This document shows positions 1-8,579 of a stretch of DNA of 49,590 bases, piece by piece. The stretch spans positions 1 through 49,590 of the forward strand of contig JAUSBB010000207.1 in the NCBI GenBank assembly GCA_030652245.1, written 5' to 3'. Source of the DNA: Rhodocyclaceae bacterium. Lineage in GTDB: Bacteria > Pseudomonadota > Gammaproteobacteria > Burkholderiales > Rhodocyclaceae. How positions within the stretch are numbered: position 1 is the stretch's first letter; every line of letters starts with the position of its first letter. The position numbers and the translations under genes were made by a program. The notes under the pieces are model-generated. The model saw only the letters and a list, made by a program, of their open reading frames with translations. It had not been told where the DNA came from and ran no database searches.

Positions 1-798
1 CTCAAGAGTGTTAACGGCCGTTTTCTCGACCTCAATTTTCGTTGTGGCGATGAACTGCGCTTTCTCGAAATGCCGCTGCGCGAAAAGCTCACCGCCGCCA
101 TCGGGCGCGGCAAGCTCGATTGCCGGCTGCACCTGCAACCCAACAGCACGGCCACCCCGCAACTGACGCCCAATCTCGCGCTCGTCGCGCAGTTGGGCAG
201 CCTCGACGCCGAGATCCGCGGCGTGCTGGCCAATGCCAGGCCGCTGGCGGTCGCGGATGTGTTGCGCTGGCCGGGCGTGCTGGCGGCTGATGCCATCAGT
301 CCGGAGCGCTTGCAGGCGGATTGTTTCGCCCTGCTCGATGGCGTGCTGGGCGAATTCCTCGCCAGCCGTGCGCGCGAAGGGGCGCGCCTCGCCGACGTGC
401 TCAGGGAACGCGCCGCCCGCATGCGCTCCGCCGTGGCGCAGGTCGAGCCCATGGTGCCGGCCGCCATTGCCGATTACACGGAACGGTTGGCGACCAAACT
501 GCGCGAAGCGGTGGCCAATCTCGATGAAGACCGCATCCGCCAGGAAATCGGCGTATTCGCCGCCAAGATCGACGTGGCGGAAGAACTGGCGCGGCTGGTG
601 ACGCATCTGACCGAGGTCGAGCGCGTCCTCGACAAGGGCGGTGCCGTCGGCAAGCGCCTCGATTTCCTGATGCAGGAACTCAACCGCGAGGCGAATACGC
701 TTGCTTCCAAGTCGGTGTCGGCTGCGGTCACCGCCATTGCTCTTGAACTCAAACTGTTAATTGAACAGATGCGCGAGCAGGTGCAAAATCTGGAGTGA
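1..798 (+). CDS. YicC/YloC family protein, 3' part (5' end outside window)
   Basis: The frame is open from base 1, so the gene begins before the window; the ORF-track Met at 70 is internal. The first visible residues read LKSVNGRFLDLNFR, matching the SVNxRxLD motif near the N-terminus of YicC proteins. The C-terminal part has the family's long charged helical segment and ends FLMQELNREANTLASKS, typical of the DUF1732 tail. Family members are described as endoribonucleases or RNA-turnover factors. The gene lies 4 bp before gmk, the usual yicC-gmk order. I cannot say how many N-terminal residues are missing, but probably only about 20-30. Confidence 0.88.
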   Translation, partial: LKSVNGRFLDLNFRCGDELRFLEMPLREKLTAAIGRGKLDCRLHLQPNSTATPQLTPNLALVAQLGSLDAEIRGVLANARPLAVADVLRWPGVLAADAISPERLQADCFALLDGVLGEFLASRAREGARLADVLRERAARMRSAVAQVEPMVPAAIADYTERLATKLREAVANLDEDRIRQEIGVFAAKIDVAEELARLVTHLTEVERVLDKGGAVGKRLDFLMQELNREANTLASKSVSAAVTAIALELKLLIEQMREQVQNLE

Positions 799-802
799 TG
801 CC

Positions 803-1459
803 ATGAACATTCCCGCCGTCAATTCCACGTCCCCAGACACCGCCAGCGCCGGCGCGCTATTCATCATTTCCGCGCCCTCGGGGGCGGGCAAGACAACGCT
901 GGTGAAATTGCTGATGGCACGCGATGCCGGCATCCGGCATTCCATCTCCTACACGACGCGGCCGGCGCGGCCGGGCGAACAGGACGGGCGCGAATATCAC
1001 TTCATCGATATCTCCACCTTCGCGGCGCTGCGCGACCGCGGCGACTTTCTGGAGTGGGCCGAGGTGCATGGCAACTTTTACGGCACCTCGCGCAGTTGGC
1101 TGCTTGATGAGATGCGCGCCGGGCGCGATACGCTGCTTGAAATCGACTGGCAGGGCGCCCAGCAGGTGCGCGCCTTGATTCCGGATGCGGTGGGCATTTT
1201 CATCGTGCCGCCGTCGATTGCCGAACTGGAGCGCCGCCTGCACGACCGCGGGCAGGATAGCGCGGAGGTGATCCAGCGCCGCGTCGCCGCCGCACTGGGT
1301 GAATTACGGCATGTGGGCGAGTTCGATTTTGTTATAATCAACAATGACTTGCAGGAAGCTCTGGAAGATCTTGCCGCAGCAGTAAGGGCGTCCCGACTGG
1401 GTTTTGCGCGACAGCGCGCCCGCCATCCGGAGACCTTCCGCTACCTCTCAGCTTGCTGA
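803..1459 (+). CDS. gmk: Guanylate kinase
   Basis: ATP-dependent phosphorylation of GMP to GDP in the cytoplasm. The product of 218 aa carries the P-loop [10 protein letters not shown] at about residues 23-32, followed by the GMP-binding TTRPxRPGE(Q)DGxEYHF block and [13 protein letters not shown], all standard for Gmk. I start at the ATG at 803, which has a GGAG-like site just upstream in the end of the YicC gene; the ORF-track start at 761 would add 14 residues overlapping that gene. It is followed closely by rpoZ and spoT, a conserved proteobacterial order linking GTP supply and the stringent response. Confidence 0.95.
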   Translation: MNIPAVNSTSPDTASAGALFIISAPSGAGKTTLVKLLMARDAGIRHSISYTTRPARPGEQDGREYHFIDISTFAALRDRGDFLEWAEVHGNFYGTSRSWLLDEMRAGRDTLLEIDWQGAQQVRALIPDAVGIFIVPPSIAELERRLHDRGQDSAEVIQRRVAAALGELRHVGEFDFVIINNDLQEALEDLAAAVRASRLGFARQRARHPETFRYLSAC

Positions 1460-1475
1460 ATCCAAAGGAAAAATC

Positions 1476-1682
1476 ATGGCCCGCGTGACCGTAGAAGATT
1501 GCCTGAAATACATCCCCAACCGCTTCCAGATGACCCTGGCCGCCACCTATCGCGCCCGGCAGATCACCATGGGCAGCACGCCGATGGTGGAAGTGGATCG
1601 GGACAAGGCCACCGTGCTGGCCTTGCGCGAATTGTCCGTGGGCAAGTACGGCATGGAAATTCTCAACCGCGGGCAGGCGTAA
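1476..1682 (+). CDS. rpoZ: DNA-directed RNA polymerase omega subunit
   Basis: A 68-residue protein starting [17 protein letters not shown], the classic omega N-terminus, with the conserved RARQ and [11 protein letters not shown] segments. Omega helps assemble and stabilise RNA polymerase, and in proteobacteria it contributes to a ppGpp site. The start at 1476 has an AAGGAAAAATC leader; the ORF-track start at 1404 overlaps gmk and is not supported. It sits 16 bp after gmk and about 40 bp before spoT. Confidence 0.95.
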   Translation: MARVTVEDCLKYIPNRFQMTLAATYRARQITMGSTPMVEVDRDKATVLALRELSVGKYGMEILNRGQA

Positions 1683-1721
1683 CCCGCCCGCATAACCATG
1701 CTCTAGACCCGGGGCGCATTC

Positions 1722-3962
1722 ATGTCGGCGGCGGCATTGCCTCCTGCTTTGTTGTGCCCCCCGGTTGCCGCGACTGGCGACGCAGCACCGCCCGCGTTAA
1801 CCTATTCCACCCATTCCCCCGATCCCCCGCCGGCCAGCGATCTGGCGGAAGACTTCGAGCATCTGTTCGCCCAGTTGCGAACCTATCTCAAGCCGGAAGA
1901 CGTCGACCAGATTGAGGCGGCCTGCCACTTTTCGGCCAGCGCGCATCGCGGCCAGTTCCGTTCCAGCGGCGAGGCGTACATTTCGCATCCGCTGGCGGTG
2001 GCCGAAACGCTGGCGTACTGGCGGCTCGATGCGCAGGCGCTGACCGCCGCGCTGTTGCACGACGTGATGGAAGACACCGCCATCACCAAGGCGCAAATCG
2101 CGCAGGATTTCGGCAAGGTCACCGCCGATCTCGTCGATGGCGTCTCCAAGCTTGACCGCCTGGAGAATCAGTCCTACGCGGAGGCGCAGGCCGAGAATTT
2201 CCGCAAGATGCTCCTGGCCATGGCCCAGGACGTGCGCGTCATTCTCATCAAGCTGGCCGATCGCCTGCACAACATGCGCACCCTCGATGCCGTGCGCCCG
2301 GACAAGCGGCGGCGCATCGCCCGCGAGACACTCGACATCTATGCGCCCATCGCCAACCGGCTGGGCCTCAATACGCTGTACCGCGAATTTCAGGAACTCG
2401 CCTTCAGCAACCTGAATCCGCTGCGTTACCGCGTCCTCGCCAAGGCCGTCAAGAGCGCGCGCGGCAACCGGCGCGAGGTCGTCGGCAAGATCATCGACTC
2501 CCTCAAGGAGCGCCTGCCGACCCAGCACATCGACGCCGAGGTGATGGGGCGCGAGAAACATCTCTACGGCATTTATCGCAAGATGCGCGACAAACACCTG
2601 TCCTTTTCGCAGGTGCTCGACATCTACGGCTTTCGCGTCATCGTCGCCGACACGCCGGCCTGCTACCTGGCGCTGGGCGCCCTGCACGGCCTCTACAAGC
2701 CGCTGCCGGGCAAGTTCAAGGACTACATCGCCATCCCCAAGGCCAACGGCTACCAGTCGCTTCACACCACGGTGATCGGCCCGTATGGCATGCCGATCGA
2801 GTTTCAGATCCGCACGCGCCAGATGCATCACATCGCCGACAGCGGCGTCGCCTCGCACTGGCTTTACAAGGACGAACGCGCCCTGTCGGAGTTGCAGCGC
2901 ACCACTCACCAGTGGCTGCAGTCCTTGATCGAGCTACAGACCGCCAGCGTCGATTCCGCGGAGTTTCTCGAACACGTCAAGGTGGATCTGTTCCCCGGCG
3001 AGGTGTATGTCTTCACGCCGGCGGGCAAGATTCTCTCGCTGCGGCGCGGCGCCACCGCCGTCGATTTCGCCTACGCCGTGCATACCGACATCGGCAATCG
3101 CTGCATCGCCTGCCTGATCAATCAGGAGAGCATGCCGCTCCGCACCGAACTCGCCGATGGCGATCGCGTGGAAATCATCACGGCGCCGAACGCCGCACCC
3201 AATCCGCACTGGCTGGTCTTTGTCAAAAGCGGCAAGGCGCGCGCGCAGATCCGCCATTTCCTGAAAACCAAGCAGAACGAGCAATCCGCCGCACTCGGCA
3301 AGCATCTGCTGGCGCAGGCGCTGCACGGCTTGGGGCATCGCATCGAGGAGCTCGGCAGCACGGCCTGGCAGCGTTTCCTCAAGGCTTTTTCCGGCAAGAC
3401 CCAGCGCGAGGTGCTTACCGACATCGGCCTCGGCAAACGGCTACCCGCCTCTGTGGCGCGGCGACTGGTGGGCGACGGTGTCATCGACGAGCAGGCGCCG
3501 CAAAGCGGCGGCGTCATCCGCATCAAGGGCAGCACGGACCTGGCGGTGCAATTGGCCCACTGCTGCCGGCCGATCCCCGGCGATCCCATCGTCGGCGTCA
3601 TTCGCGCCGGTCAGGGGCTCGTCGTCCATACCCACGACTGTCCGACGTTGCGCGGCGGACGCAAGGAGTGGGTCGATGTCGAGTGGGATCCCGAGGTAAC
3701 CGGTCCCTTCGAGGTGTTGATCCGCGTTGTCGCGCAGAATGCCACCGGTGTGCTGGCGCGGCTGGCCGTTACCATCGCCGAACATGGCGCCAATATCGCC
3801 AATGTGCGCATGGACGATGGCGAGGGCGCCACCACCGCGTTATATTTCACCCTGCAAGTCGACAGCCGCGCGCATCTGGCGCGTATCCTGCGCAACCTGC
3901 GCCGCCTGCCGACCGTCACACGCATTATCCGCATCAAAGAAAATCCACCCCATCACCATTGA
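1722..3962 (+). CDS. spoT: Bifunctional (p)ppGpp synthetase/hydrolase SpoT
   Basis: 746 aa, RelA/SpoT family, controlling the alarmone (p)ppGpp. An N-terminal HD hydrolase domain is intact: AHRGQ near residue 74, ISHP near 87, and HDVMED at about 113-118. The synthetase domain follows at about 270-390 with YIAIPKANGYQSLHT and EFQIRT. A TGS domain (DLFPGEVYVFTPAGKI) lies at about 425-485 and an ACT domain at the C-terminus. The position equivalent to the RXKD signature of bifunctional enzymes reads KFKD (about 331-334), not the EXDD of synthetase-only RelA, so both activities are expected. The protein is about 40 aa longer than E. coli SpoT, mostly a Pro/Ala-rich N-terminus, so the true start could be somewhat downstream. 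Confidence 0.95.
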   Translation: MSAAALPPALLCPPVAATGDAAPPALTYSTHSPDPPPASDLAEDFEHLFAQLRTYLKPEDVDQIEAACHFSASAHRGQFRSSGEAYISHPLAVAETLAYWRLDAQALTAALLHDVMEDTAITKAQIAQDFGKVTADLVDGVSKLDRLENQSYAEAQAENFRKMLLAMAQDVRVILIKLADRLHNMRTLDAVRPDKRRRIARETLDIYAPIANRLGLNTLYREFQELAFSNLNPLRYRVLAKAVKSARGNRREVVGKIIDSLKERLPTQHIDAEVMGREKHLYGIYRKMRDKHLSFSQVLDIYGFRVIVADTPACYLALGALHGLYKPLPGKFKDYIAIPKANGYQSLHTTVIGPYGMPIEFQIRTRQMHHIADSGVASHWLYKDERALSELQRTTHQWLQSLIELQTASVDSAEFLEHVKVDLFPGEVYVFTPAGKILSLRRGATAVDFAYAVHTDIGNRCIACLINQESMPLRTELADGDRVEIITAPNAAPNPHWLVFVKSGKARAQIRHFLKTKQNEQSAALGKHLLAQALHGLGHRIEELGSTAWQRFLKAFSGKTQREVLTDIGLGKRLPASVARRLVGDGVIDEQAPQSGGVIRIKGSTDLAVQLAHCCRPIPGDPIVGVIRAGQGLVVHTHDCPTLRGGRKEWVDVEWDPEVTGPFEVLIRVVAQNATGVLARLAVTIAEHGANIANVRMDDGEGATTALYFTLQVDSRAHLARILRNLRRLPTVTRIIRIKENPPHHH

Positions 3963-3974
3963 AGGAGTTAGTCC

Positions 3975-4160
3975 GTGGCCTATGTATCCGAATACACCCA
4001 GTTCATGAACGAATGGATGAAGCAGCATCCCGAAGAACTTGCCGTTCAAGCGACGGGCCGCGCCCTGTGGTGGGATCGCGGCGCCCATGTGCCGGACGAG
4101 CAGACGCGCCTGGCGGCGGCGAAAGTGGCCCGCAAGCCGTATTACTACGACGCGAACTGA
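3975..4160 (+). CDS. DUF3460 family small protein
   Basis: A 61-aa soluble protein (AYVSEYTQFMNEW at the start, GRALWWDR in the middle, YYYDAN at the end). The YxSExTQFMxE opening and GRxLxWD core are, as I recall, those of DUF3460, a short family found mainly in betaproteobacteria and of unknown function. A GAAGGAG ribosome site lies 5-11 bp before the ATG. It lies 12 bp after spoT and is probably the last gene of that transcript, followed by the hairpin at 4165-4197. Confidence 0.8.
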   Translation: MAYVSEYTQFMNEWMKQHPEELAVQATGRALWWDRGAHVPDEQTRLAAAKVARKPYYYDAN

Positions 4161-4164
4161 CTCG

Positions 4165-4203
4165 CGGCGCTGGCGGAACGCCGTCCCGCCAGCGCCGACT
4201 TTA
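4165..4203 (+). terminator. Terminator-like hairpin between convergent genes
   Basis: CGGCGCTGGCGG (4165-4176) pairs perfectly with CCGCCAGCGCCG (4186-4197) across a 9-nt loop, followed by ACTTTA. The T tract is short, so rho-independent action is plausible but not certain. The 3' arm is part of a copy of the 23-bp dispersed repeat. It separates the DUF3460 gene from the convergent ccmI and may serve both. Confidence 0.6.
4180..4202 (+). repeat. 23-bp dispersed repeat, copy 1
   Basis: GCCGTCC, variable base C, then GCCAGCGCCGACTTT. The copy overlaps the stop codon of ccmI (opposite strand) and forms the 3' arm of the hairpin at 4165-4197. Six more copies occur in this window. Confidence 0.85.
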
Positions 4204-5028
4204 TGGTTTTACTAACCGCGTGCGTGTCTCGGCGATGTTGGCGCGGAGCACGCTGGCATCCTCGGAGTTCGGTGGCATCAGCTTGAGCAGGGTTTCCCAG
4301 TCGGCGATGGCCTTTGCGTATTGCTGGGACTCGTAGGCGGCGGTGCCGCGCAGCCAGAGGCCGATCGGGTGATTCGGTTCGAGTTGCAGGGACTTGTCGA
4401 TCAGTGCGCGCACCTTGCTGTTGAAACCGCTGACGCTGGCCAGGGTGTCGGCATATTCGACATACAGGTCGGCATCGCCCCCGTTCTGGCTGACGACGCG
4501 CTCATAGGCGCCCACGGCGTCGGGCAGGCGCCCCATCTGCCGATAGGAACGCGCCAGCATGGCCCAGCCTTGCAAATTTTCCGGTTCTTTTTCCAGCTTG
4601 GTGGCCAGACCGCTGACCATGCGCTCGATGTCTTGCGCCGAGAACTGCTGCTCGGCGGCGGGTTGCGGTTTGAGTCCGGCCGGGGTGCCGAGCATCAGGT
4701 AGAGCAGCACGGCGACCAATGGCAGGGAAATGGCTAGTGCAGTGGGCACGGCGCGGCTGGTCGTGGTGGCTGCCGCGCTGTCGGTTGCGCTGTTGCTGTC
4801 TTCGATGAGACGCCGCCCCAATTCGGCACGCGCTTGAACGTAATCGTCCTGCGACAGGGCGCCTTCGGCGCGGTCCTTCTCCAGTTCGGCGAACTGGTCG
4901 CGGTAGATGGCGGCATTTAGCGCTTGGCGCGAAAGCTCCCGGTTTTTTGGCTGACGGAAGAATGGCAGCAGCAACAGCGCCAGTATTGCGAGCACCATGA
5001 GCGTGGCACCGATGACGAAACCGGTCAT
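4201..5028 (-). CDS. ccmI: Cytochrome c maturation protein CcmI
   Basis: 275 aa. Two membrane segments (about residues 3-23 and 98-116) flank a cytoplasmic loop with the typical NRELSRQALNAAIYRDQFAELEKD leucine-zipper-like stretch. A periplasmic TPR region follows at about 130-270 (WAMLARSYRQMGR, ADLYVEYADTLA, GLWLRGTAAYESQ). CcmI presents apocytochrome c to the CcmF/CcmH haem lyase. It is the last gene of the ccm operon and starts with a 4-nt overlap with ccmH. A second, shorter CcmI-like protein is encoded at 18588. Confidence 0.92.
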   Translation of the reverse strand: MTGFVIGATLMVLAILALLLLPFFRQPKNRELSRQALNAAIYRDQFAELEKDRAEGALSQDDYVQARAELGRRLIEDSNSATDSAAATTTSRAVPTALAISLPLVAVLLYLMLGTPAGLKPQPAAEQQFSAQDIERMVSGLATKLEKEPENLQGWAMLARSYRQMGRLPDAVGAYERVVSQNGGDADLYVEYADTLASVSGFNSKVRALIDKSLQLEPNHPIGLWLRGTAAYESQQYAKAIADWETLLKLMPPNSEDASVLRANIAETRTRLVKP

Positions 5029-5495
5029 ACCTGATCACCTTTCAGCAAAACTTCGGCACGTTTCTTTTCGTCCTCGGACAGCGGCGCCTCGACGATCAGG
5101 CGGCTGCGGCGGCGCAGGTAGTTCACCAATACGGCAAGGCCGACGATCAACAGCACGAACGGCCCGCCCCAAAGCAGCCAGGTGGTGGGCTTGAGCTGCG
5201 GACGGTAGAGCACGAAGTCGCCATAGCGGCTGACGAGAAAATCCTTGACCTGCTGATCGGAGTTGCCCTGCTTGATCAGGTCGCGCACTTCGCGGCGCAG
5301 GTCTTGCGCCAGCTCGGCCTGCGAGCCGGCCAGCGATTCGTTCTGGCAGACGAGACAACGCAATTCAGTGGAGATCTGTATGAGGCGCTGCTCGACAGCG
5401 GGGTCTTCGGCCAGTGGCGCGGCCTCTTTGGCAAGCACGGGGTGCGCCAGGAACAGAGCGCAGGCCACGGAGAGCAGGATGGTAGCTTTGTTCAT
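5025..5495 (-). CDS. ccmH: Cytochrome c maturation protein CcmH
   Basis: 156 aa with an N-terminal signal sequence (ATILLSVACALFLAHPVLA) and the diagnostic LRCLVCQ motif (Cys47 and Cys50), which reduces the haem-binding cysteines of apocytochrome c. The conserved SQAELAQDLRREVRDLI and FLVSRYGDFVLYRP segments follow, then one C-terminal membrane helix near 104-124. Acts on the periplasmic side with CcmF, CcmG and CcmI. It overlaps both neighbours by 4 nt, so the genes are translationally coupled. Confidence 0.94.
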   Translation of the reverse strand: MNKATILLSVACALFLAHPVLAKEAAPLAEDPAVEQRLIQISTELRCLVCQNESLAGSQAELAQDLRREVRDLIKQGNSDQQVKDFLVSRYGDFVLYRPQLKPTTWLLWGGPFVLLIVGLAVLVNYLRRRSRLIVEAPLSEDEKKRAEVLLKGDQV

Positions 5496-6016
5496 TTGTT
5501 CAACTCCTGCACCAGCGGGATGATTTTCTTTTGCAGCACTTCGGGGGTTACCGGTCCGATCTGCTTGAAGCGGATCACGCCGGCCTTGTCGATGACGTAG
5601 GTTTCCGGCACGCCATACACGCCATAGTTGATGCCGACGCGGCCGTCGCTATCGACGGCGGAAAGCAGATAGGGATTGCCGAAGCGGGCCAGCCAGCGAA
5701 TGCCGTCCTCGCGCTTGTCCTTGTAGTTGAGGCCGACGAGCGGGGTGGTGCCGGTCTTGGCGAACTCGTTGAGGATCGGGTGCTCCTCACGGCAGGACAC
5801 GCACCACGAGGCCCAGACATTGAGCAGCCAGACCTTGCCGGCCATCTCTTGCGGCGAGAATTTTGCGGTCTCGTCATGCAGTTGCGGGACGCTGAATGCG
5901 GGCGCCGGTTTGCCGACCAGCGGCGAAGGCACCTCGCGCGGATTGAGCGTCAGGCCGACGGCGAGAAAGCCGACCAGGACGACGAAGATGCCGAGCGGCA
6001 GAAGAAATCTGTTCAA
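5492..6016 (-). CDS. ccmG: Thiol:disulfide interchange protein CcmG (DsbE)
   Basis: 174 aa, membrane-anchored periplasmic thioredoxin-like protein. An N-terminal helix (LLPLGIFVVLVGFLAVGL) is followed by a thioredoxin fold with the active site WASWCVSC (Cys72/Cys75) and the cis-Pro segment YGVYGVPETYVID. It passes reductant to CcmH and apocytochrome in haem attachment. The CXXC spacer VS differs from the commoner PT/PY but keeps both cysteines. Overlaps ccmF and ccmH by 4 nt each. Confidence 0.94.
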   Translation of the reverse strand: MNRFLLPLGIFVVLVGFLAVGLTLNPREVPSPLVGKPAPAFSVPQLHDETAKFSPQEMAGKVWLLNVWASWCVSCREEHPILNEFAKTGTTPLVGLNYKDKREDGIRWLARFGNPYLLSAVDSDGRVGINYGVYGVPETYVIDKAGVIRFKQIGPVTPEVLQKKIIPLVQELNK

Positions 6017-7950
6017 GCGGCACCCCCGGATTGTTTTACCTTCAGGCGATAACGACGGTCGCTGGCGGCAAAAATGCCACCCAGCGCCATCAACAGACAG
6101 CCGCCCCAGATCCAGCCGACGAAGGGCTTGTAATAGACGCGCACTGCCCAGGCTTCATTGCCCTCATTACCGCCCAATGGTTCGCCCAACGAAACATAGA
6201 CGTCGCGGGTGAAGCCGGAATCGATGGCGGCCTCGGTCATCGGCATTCCGGACGAGTGGTAGTTGCGTTTTTCGGGGTGCAGCGTGCGGAGCACGCGACC
6301 GTCCTTCGATAGTTCGACGGTGCCGATGGCGGCGCGGTAGTTGGGCCCTTCGGCATTGCGCACACCGATGAAGGTAAAGGTGTAGCCGGCGACCGCGACG
6401 GTCTCGTTCGGCGCCATGCGGACGTCGCGCTCATCCTCGTAGGTGCTGACCAGCGCCACGCCAATGACAAATACGGCCAGGCCGAAGTGCGCCAATTGCA
6501 TGCCCCACCAGGCGCGCGGCGGGGCACCCGTCTTGTACCGCTCCATCGCCTGCAAGACGATGGCTGCGAGGATCCACACGGCCAGTCCCAGTCCCAGGGC
6601 GACATAGGCGTGCCATTCGCCCGCCAGCATGGGCAGGCCGATGCCACCGAGGAGGGCGGCCAGGGCGGCCGGCCACAGCTTCTTGCCGATGTCCTTGAGA
6701 TCGGCGTGTTTCCAGCGGGCAAAGGGGCCGGTGGCGACCAGCAGCAACAGCGGCAGCATGATCGGTATGAACACCGCGTTGAAATAGGGCGGTCCGACGG
6801 AAATCTTGCCTAAGCCCAGCGCGTCGATGATCAGGGGATACAGCGTGCCGAGCAACACCGCGCCGCAGCCGACGACCAGCAGCAGATTGTTGATGAGCAG
6901 AAAGGTTTCGCGCGAGACCAGCGCAAAGCGTCCGCCCAAGCCTACCTTCGGTGCGCGCCAGGCGAACAGCAGGAGCGAGGCGCCGACGACGATGACCAGC
7001 AGCATCAGGATGAATAGGCCGCGCTTGGGGTCGGTGGCGAAGGAATGCACCGACGTGAGCACCCCCGAGCGGACCAGGAAGGTGCCGAGCAGGGAAAGCG
7101 AGAATGTGGCGATGGCCAGCAACACGGTCCAGTTCTTGAAACTGCCGCGCTTCTCGGTGACGGCGAGCGAGTGGATCAGCGCGGTGCCGACCAGCCAGGG
7201 CATGAACGAGGCGTTCGCGACCGGGTCCCAGAACCACCAGCCGCCCCAGCCCAGTTCGTAATACGCCCACCAGGAGCCGAGCGCGATGCCGAGGGTCAGG
7301 AAGACCCAGGCGACCGTCGTCCAGGGCCGCGACCAGCGCGCCCAGGCGGCGTCGATCTGGCCGGAAATCAGGGCGGCGATGGCGAAGGCGAAGGCGACCG
7401 AAAAACCAACGTAGCCCATGTAAAGCAGTGGTGGGTGAAAAATCAGGCCGGGATCCTGCAACAGGGGATTCAGGTCGCGCCCATCCGCGGCGGCCGGTAG
7501 GATGCGGCCGAACGGGCTGGAGGTGAATAGCACAAAGGCCAGGAGGCCGAACATTACCAGCCCCAGTACGCCCAGCACGCGCGCCACCATGGCGTCAGGC
7601 AGTTGGCGCGAGAACAAGGCTACTGCCAGCGCCCAACCCGCCGACAACAGCACCCACAGGAGCAGGGAACCTTCGTGACCACCCCAGACGGCGGCGAGAC
7701 GGTACATGGTGGGCAGTTGCGAATTCGAATGCCGCGCCACGTATTCGACAGAAAAGTCGTTGATGTAAAAGGCCCAGGTCAGACAGGCGAAGGCAAAGGC
7801 GAGCAACAGGAAGGTCGCGGTGACTGCCGGCCGCGCCACGGCGATCCATTGAGCATGATTGCGATGGACGCCGACGAGGGGCAGGACGCCCTGGGCCAGG
7901 GCGACCAACAGGGCAAGCATCAAGGCGAAGTGGCCGAGTTCTGGGATCAT
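6013..7950 (-). CDS. ccmF: Cytochrome c haem lyase subunit CcmF (general copy)
   Basis: 645 aa, close to E. coli CcmF in length, with many membrane helices starting MIPELGHFALMLALL. The WWD haem-handling domain reads WGGWWFWDPVANASFMPW. The usual VENAS is VANAS here, and the DNA confirms a GCG Ala codon. Other conserved blocks are AAVWGGHEGSLLLW, PPLLYMGYVGFSVAFAFA and GKISVGPPYFNAVF. It ligates haem to apocytochrome c with CcmH. A 9-bp gap separates it from ccmE. A second CcmF at 16681 keeps the ENAS sequence. Confidence 0.94.
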   Translation of the reverse strand: MIPELGHFALMLALLVALAQGVLPLVGVHRNHAQWIAVARPAVTATFLLLAFAFACLTWAFYINDFSVEYVARHSNSQLPTMYRLAAVWGGHEGSLLLWVLLSAGWALAVALFSRQLPDAMVARVLGVLGLVMFGLLAFVLFTSSPFGRILPAAADGRDLNPLLQDPGLIFHPPLLYMGYVGFSVAFAFAIAALISGQIDAAWARWSRPWTTVAWVFLTLGIALGSWWAYYELGWGGWWFWDPVANASFMPWLVGTALIHSLAVTEKRGSFKNWTVLLAIATFSLSLLGTFLVRSGVLTSVHSFATDPKRGLFILMLLVIVVGASLLLFAWRAPKVGLGGRFALVSRETFLLINNLLLVVGCGAVLLGTLYPLIIDALGLGKISVGPPYFNAVFIPIMLPLLLLVATGPFARWKHADLKDIGKKLWPAALAALLGGIGLPMLAGEWHAYVALGLGLAVWILAAIVLQAMERYKTGAPPRAWWGMQLAHFGLAVFVIGVALVSTYEDERDVRMAPNETVAVAGYTFTFIGVRNAEGPNYRAAIGTVELSKDGRVLRTLHPEKRNYHSSGMPMTEAAIDSGFTRDVYVSLGEPLGGNEGNEAWAVRVYYKPFVGWIWGGCLLMALGGIFAASDRRYRLKVKQSGGAA

Positions 7951-7959
7951 GGATAGTTT

Positions 7960-8400
7960 TTATTGCTTGAGGGTTTTTGCGGTGCTCTGCGCTTGATCGA
8001 TGGCGTGCTGCGCATGCGGCGGCGTGTAGTTCTCATCGTGCTTGGCCAGAACCTCGGTCGCGGTGAACACGCCATCAGCGCCGACTCGGCCCTGCACCAC
8101 CGCGCCTTTACCCTCCTTGAACAGGTCGGGCAGGATGCCGGTATAGACGACCGGCACTTCTTTGGCGGTATCGGTGATGACGAAATGCACGGTGAGGTTG
8201 TCGCGCCGGATCGACCCTTCCCTGACCATGCCGCCAACGCGGAAAGCCTTGCCTTGCGGCGCCTTGCCTTCGGTGAATTCGGTGGGCGTGATGAAAAAGG
8301 CGACGTTGCTGTCGAGAGCCTGGAACACCAAGGTGCTGGCGACGCCGATTGCGGCGAGACCGCCGAGGATGAGGGCAATGCGTTTATGGCGTGGCTTCAT
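7960..8400 (-). CDS. ccmE: Cytochrome c maturation haem chaperone CcmE
   Basis: 146 aa with one N-terminal membrane anchor ([20 protein letters not shown]) and a periplasmic OB-fold domain. The haem-binding histidine lies in [11 protein letters not shown] (His121, with Tyr125), the universal HxxxY motif of the gammaproteobacterial-type system I chaperone. It receives haem from CcmC/CcmD and hands it to CcmF. Overlaps ccmD by 4 nt. Confidence 0.95.
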   Translation of the reverse strand: MKPRHKRIALILGGLAAIGVASTLVFQALDSNVAFFITPTEFTEGKAPQGKAFRVGGMVREGSIRRDNLTVHFVITDTAKEVPVVYTGILPDLFKEGKGAVVQGRVGADGVFTATEVLAKHDENYTPPHAQHAIDQAQSTAKTLKQ

Positions 8401-8579
8401 GGATTCTCAAGTATTTCAGCTTGGCGTTCGCGGCGCAGGATGCGCAGAATCGAACTCTGACGCTTCCTGACCAGAATAGGTTCCAAAATCATCAGCACGG
8501 CACAGACGCCGAAGCTGCCCCAGACATACAGGGCGTAGCCGCCCATGGCGAAAAATTCTGCCGGCGATCCCCAATTCAT
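8397..8579 (-). CDS. ccmD: Haem exporter protein CcmD
   Basis: 60 aa with a single membrane helix ([22 protein letters not shown]) and a basic C-terminus (RRERQAEIL), the expected size and layout of CcmD. It helps release holo-CcmE from CcmABC. The identification rests on size, topology and position between ccmC and ccmE; the sequence itself is weakly conserved in this family. Confidence 0.88.
   Translation of the reverse strand: MNWGSPAEFFAMGGYALYVWGSFGVCAVLMILEPILVRKRQSSILRILRRERQAEILENP

Noticed and set aside
1797-2909. 370-aa ORF on the - strand
   Set aside because: Antisense to spoT, which has every expected domain.
8062-8080. Partial match to the 23-bp repeat in ccmE (CAGCGCCGACT)
   Set aside because: Only 11 bases match and it lies in conserved ccmE coding sequence; likely chance.
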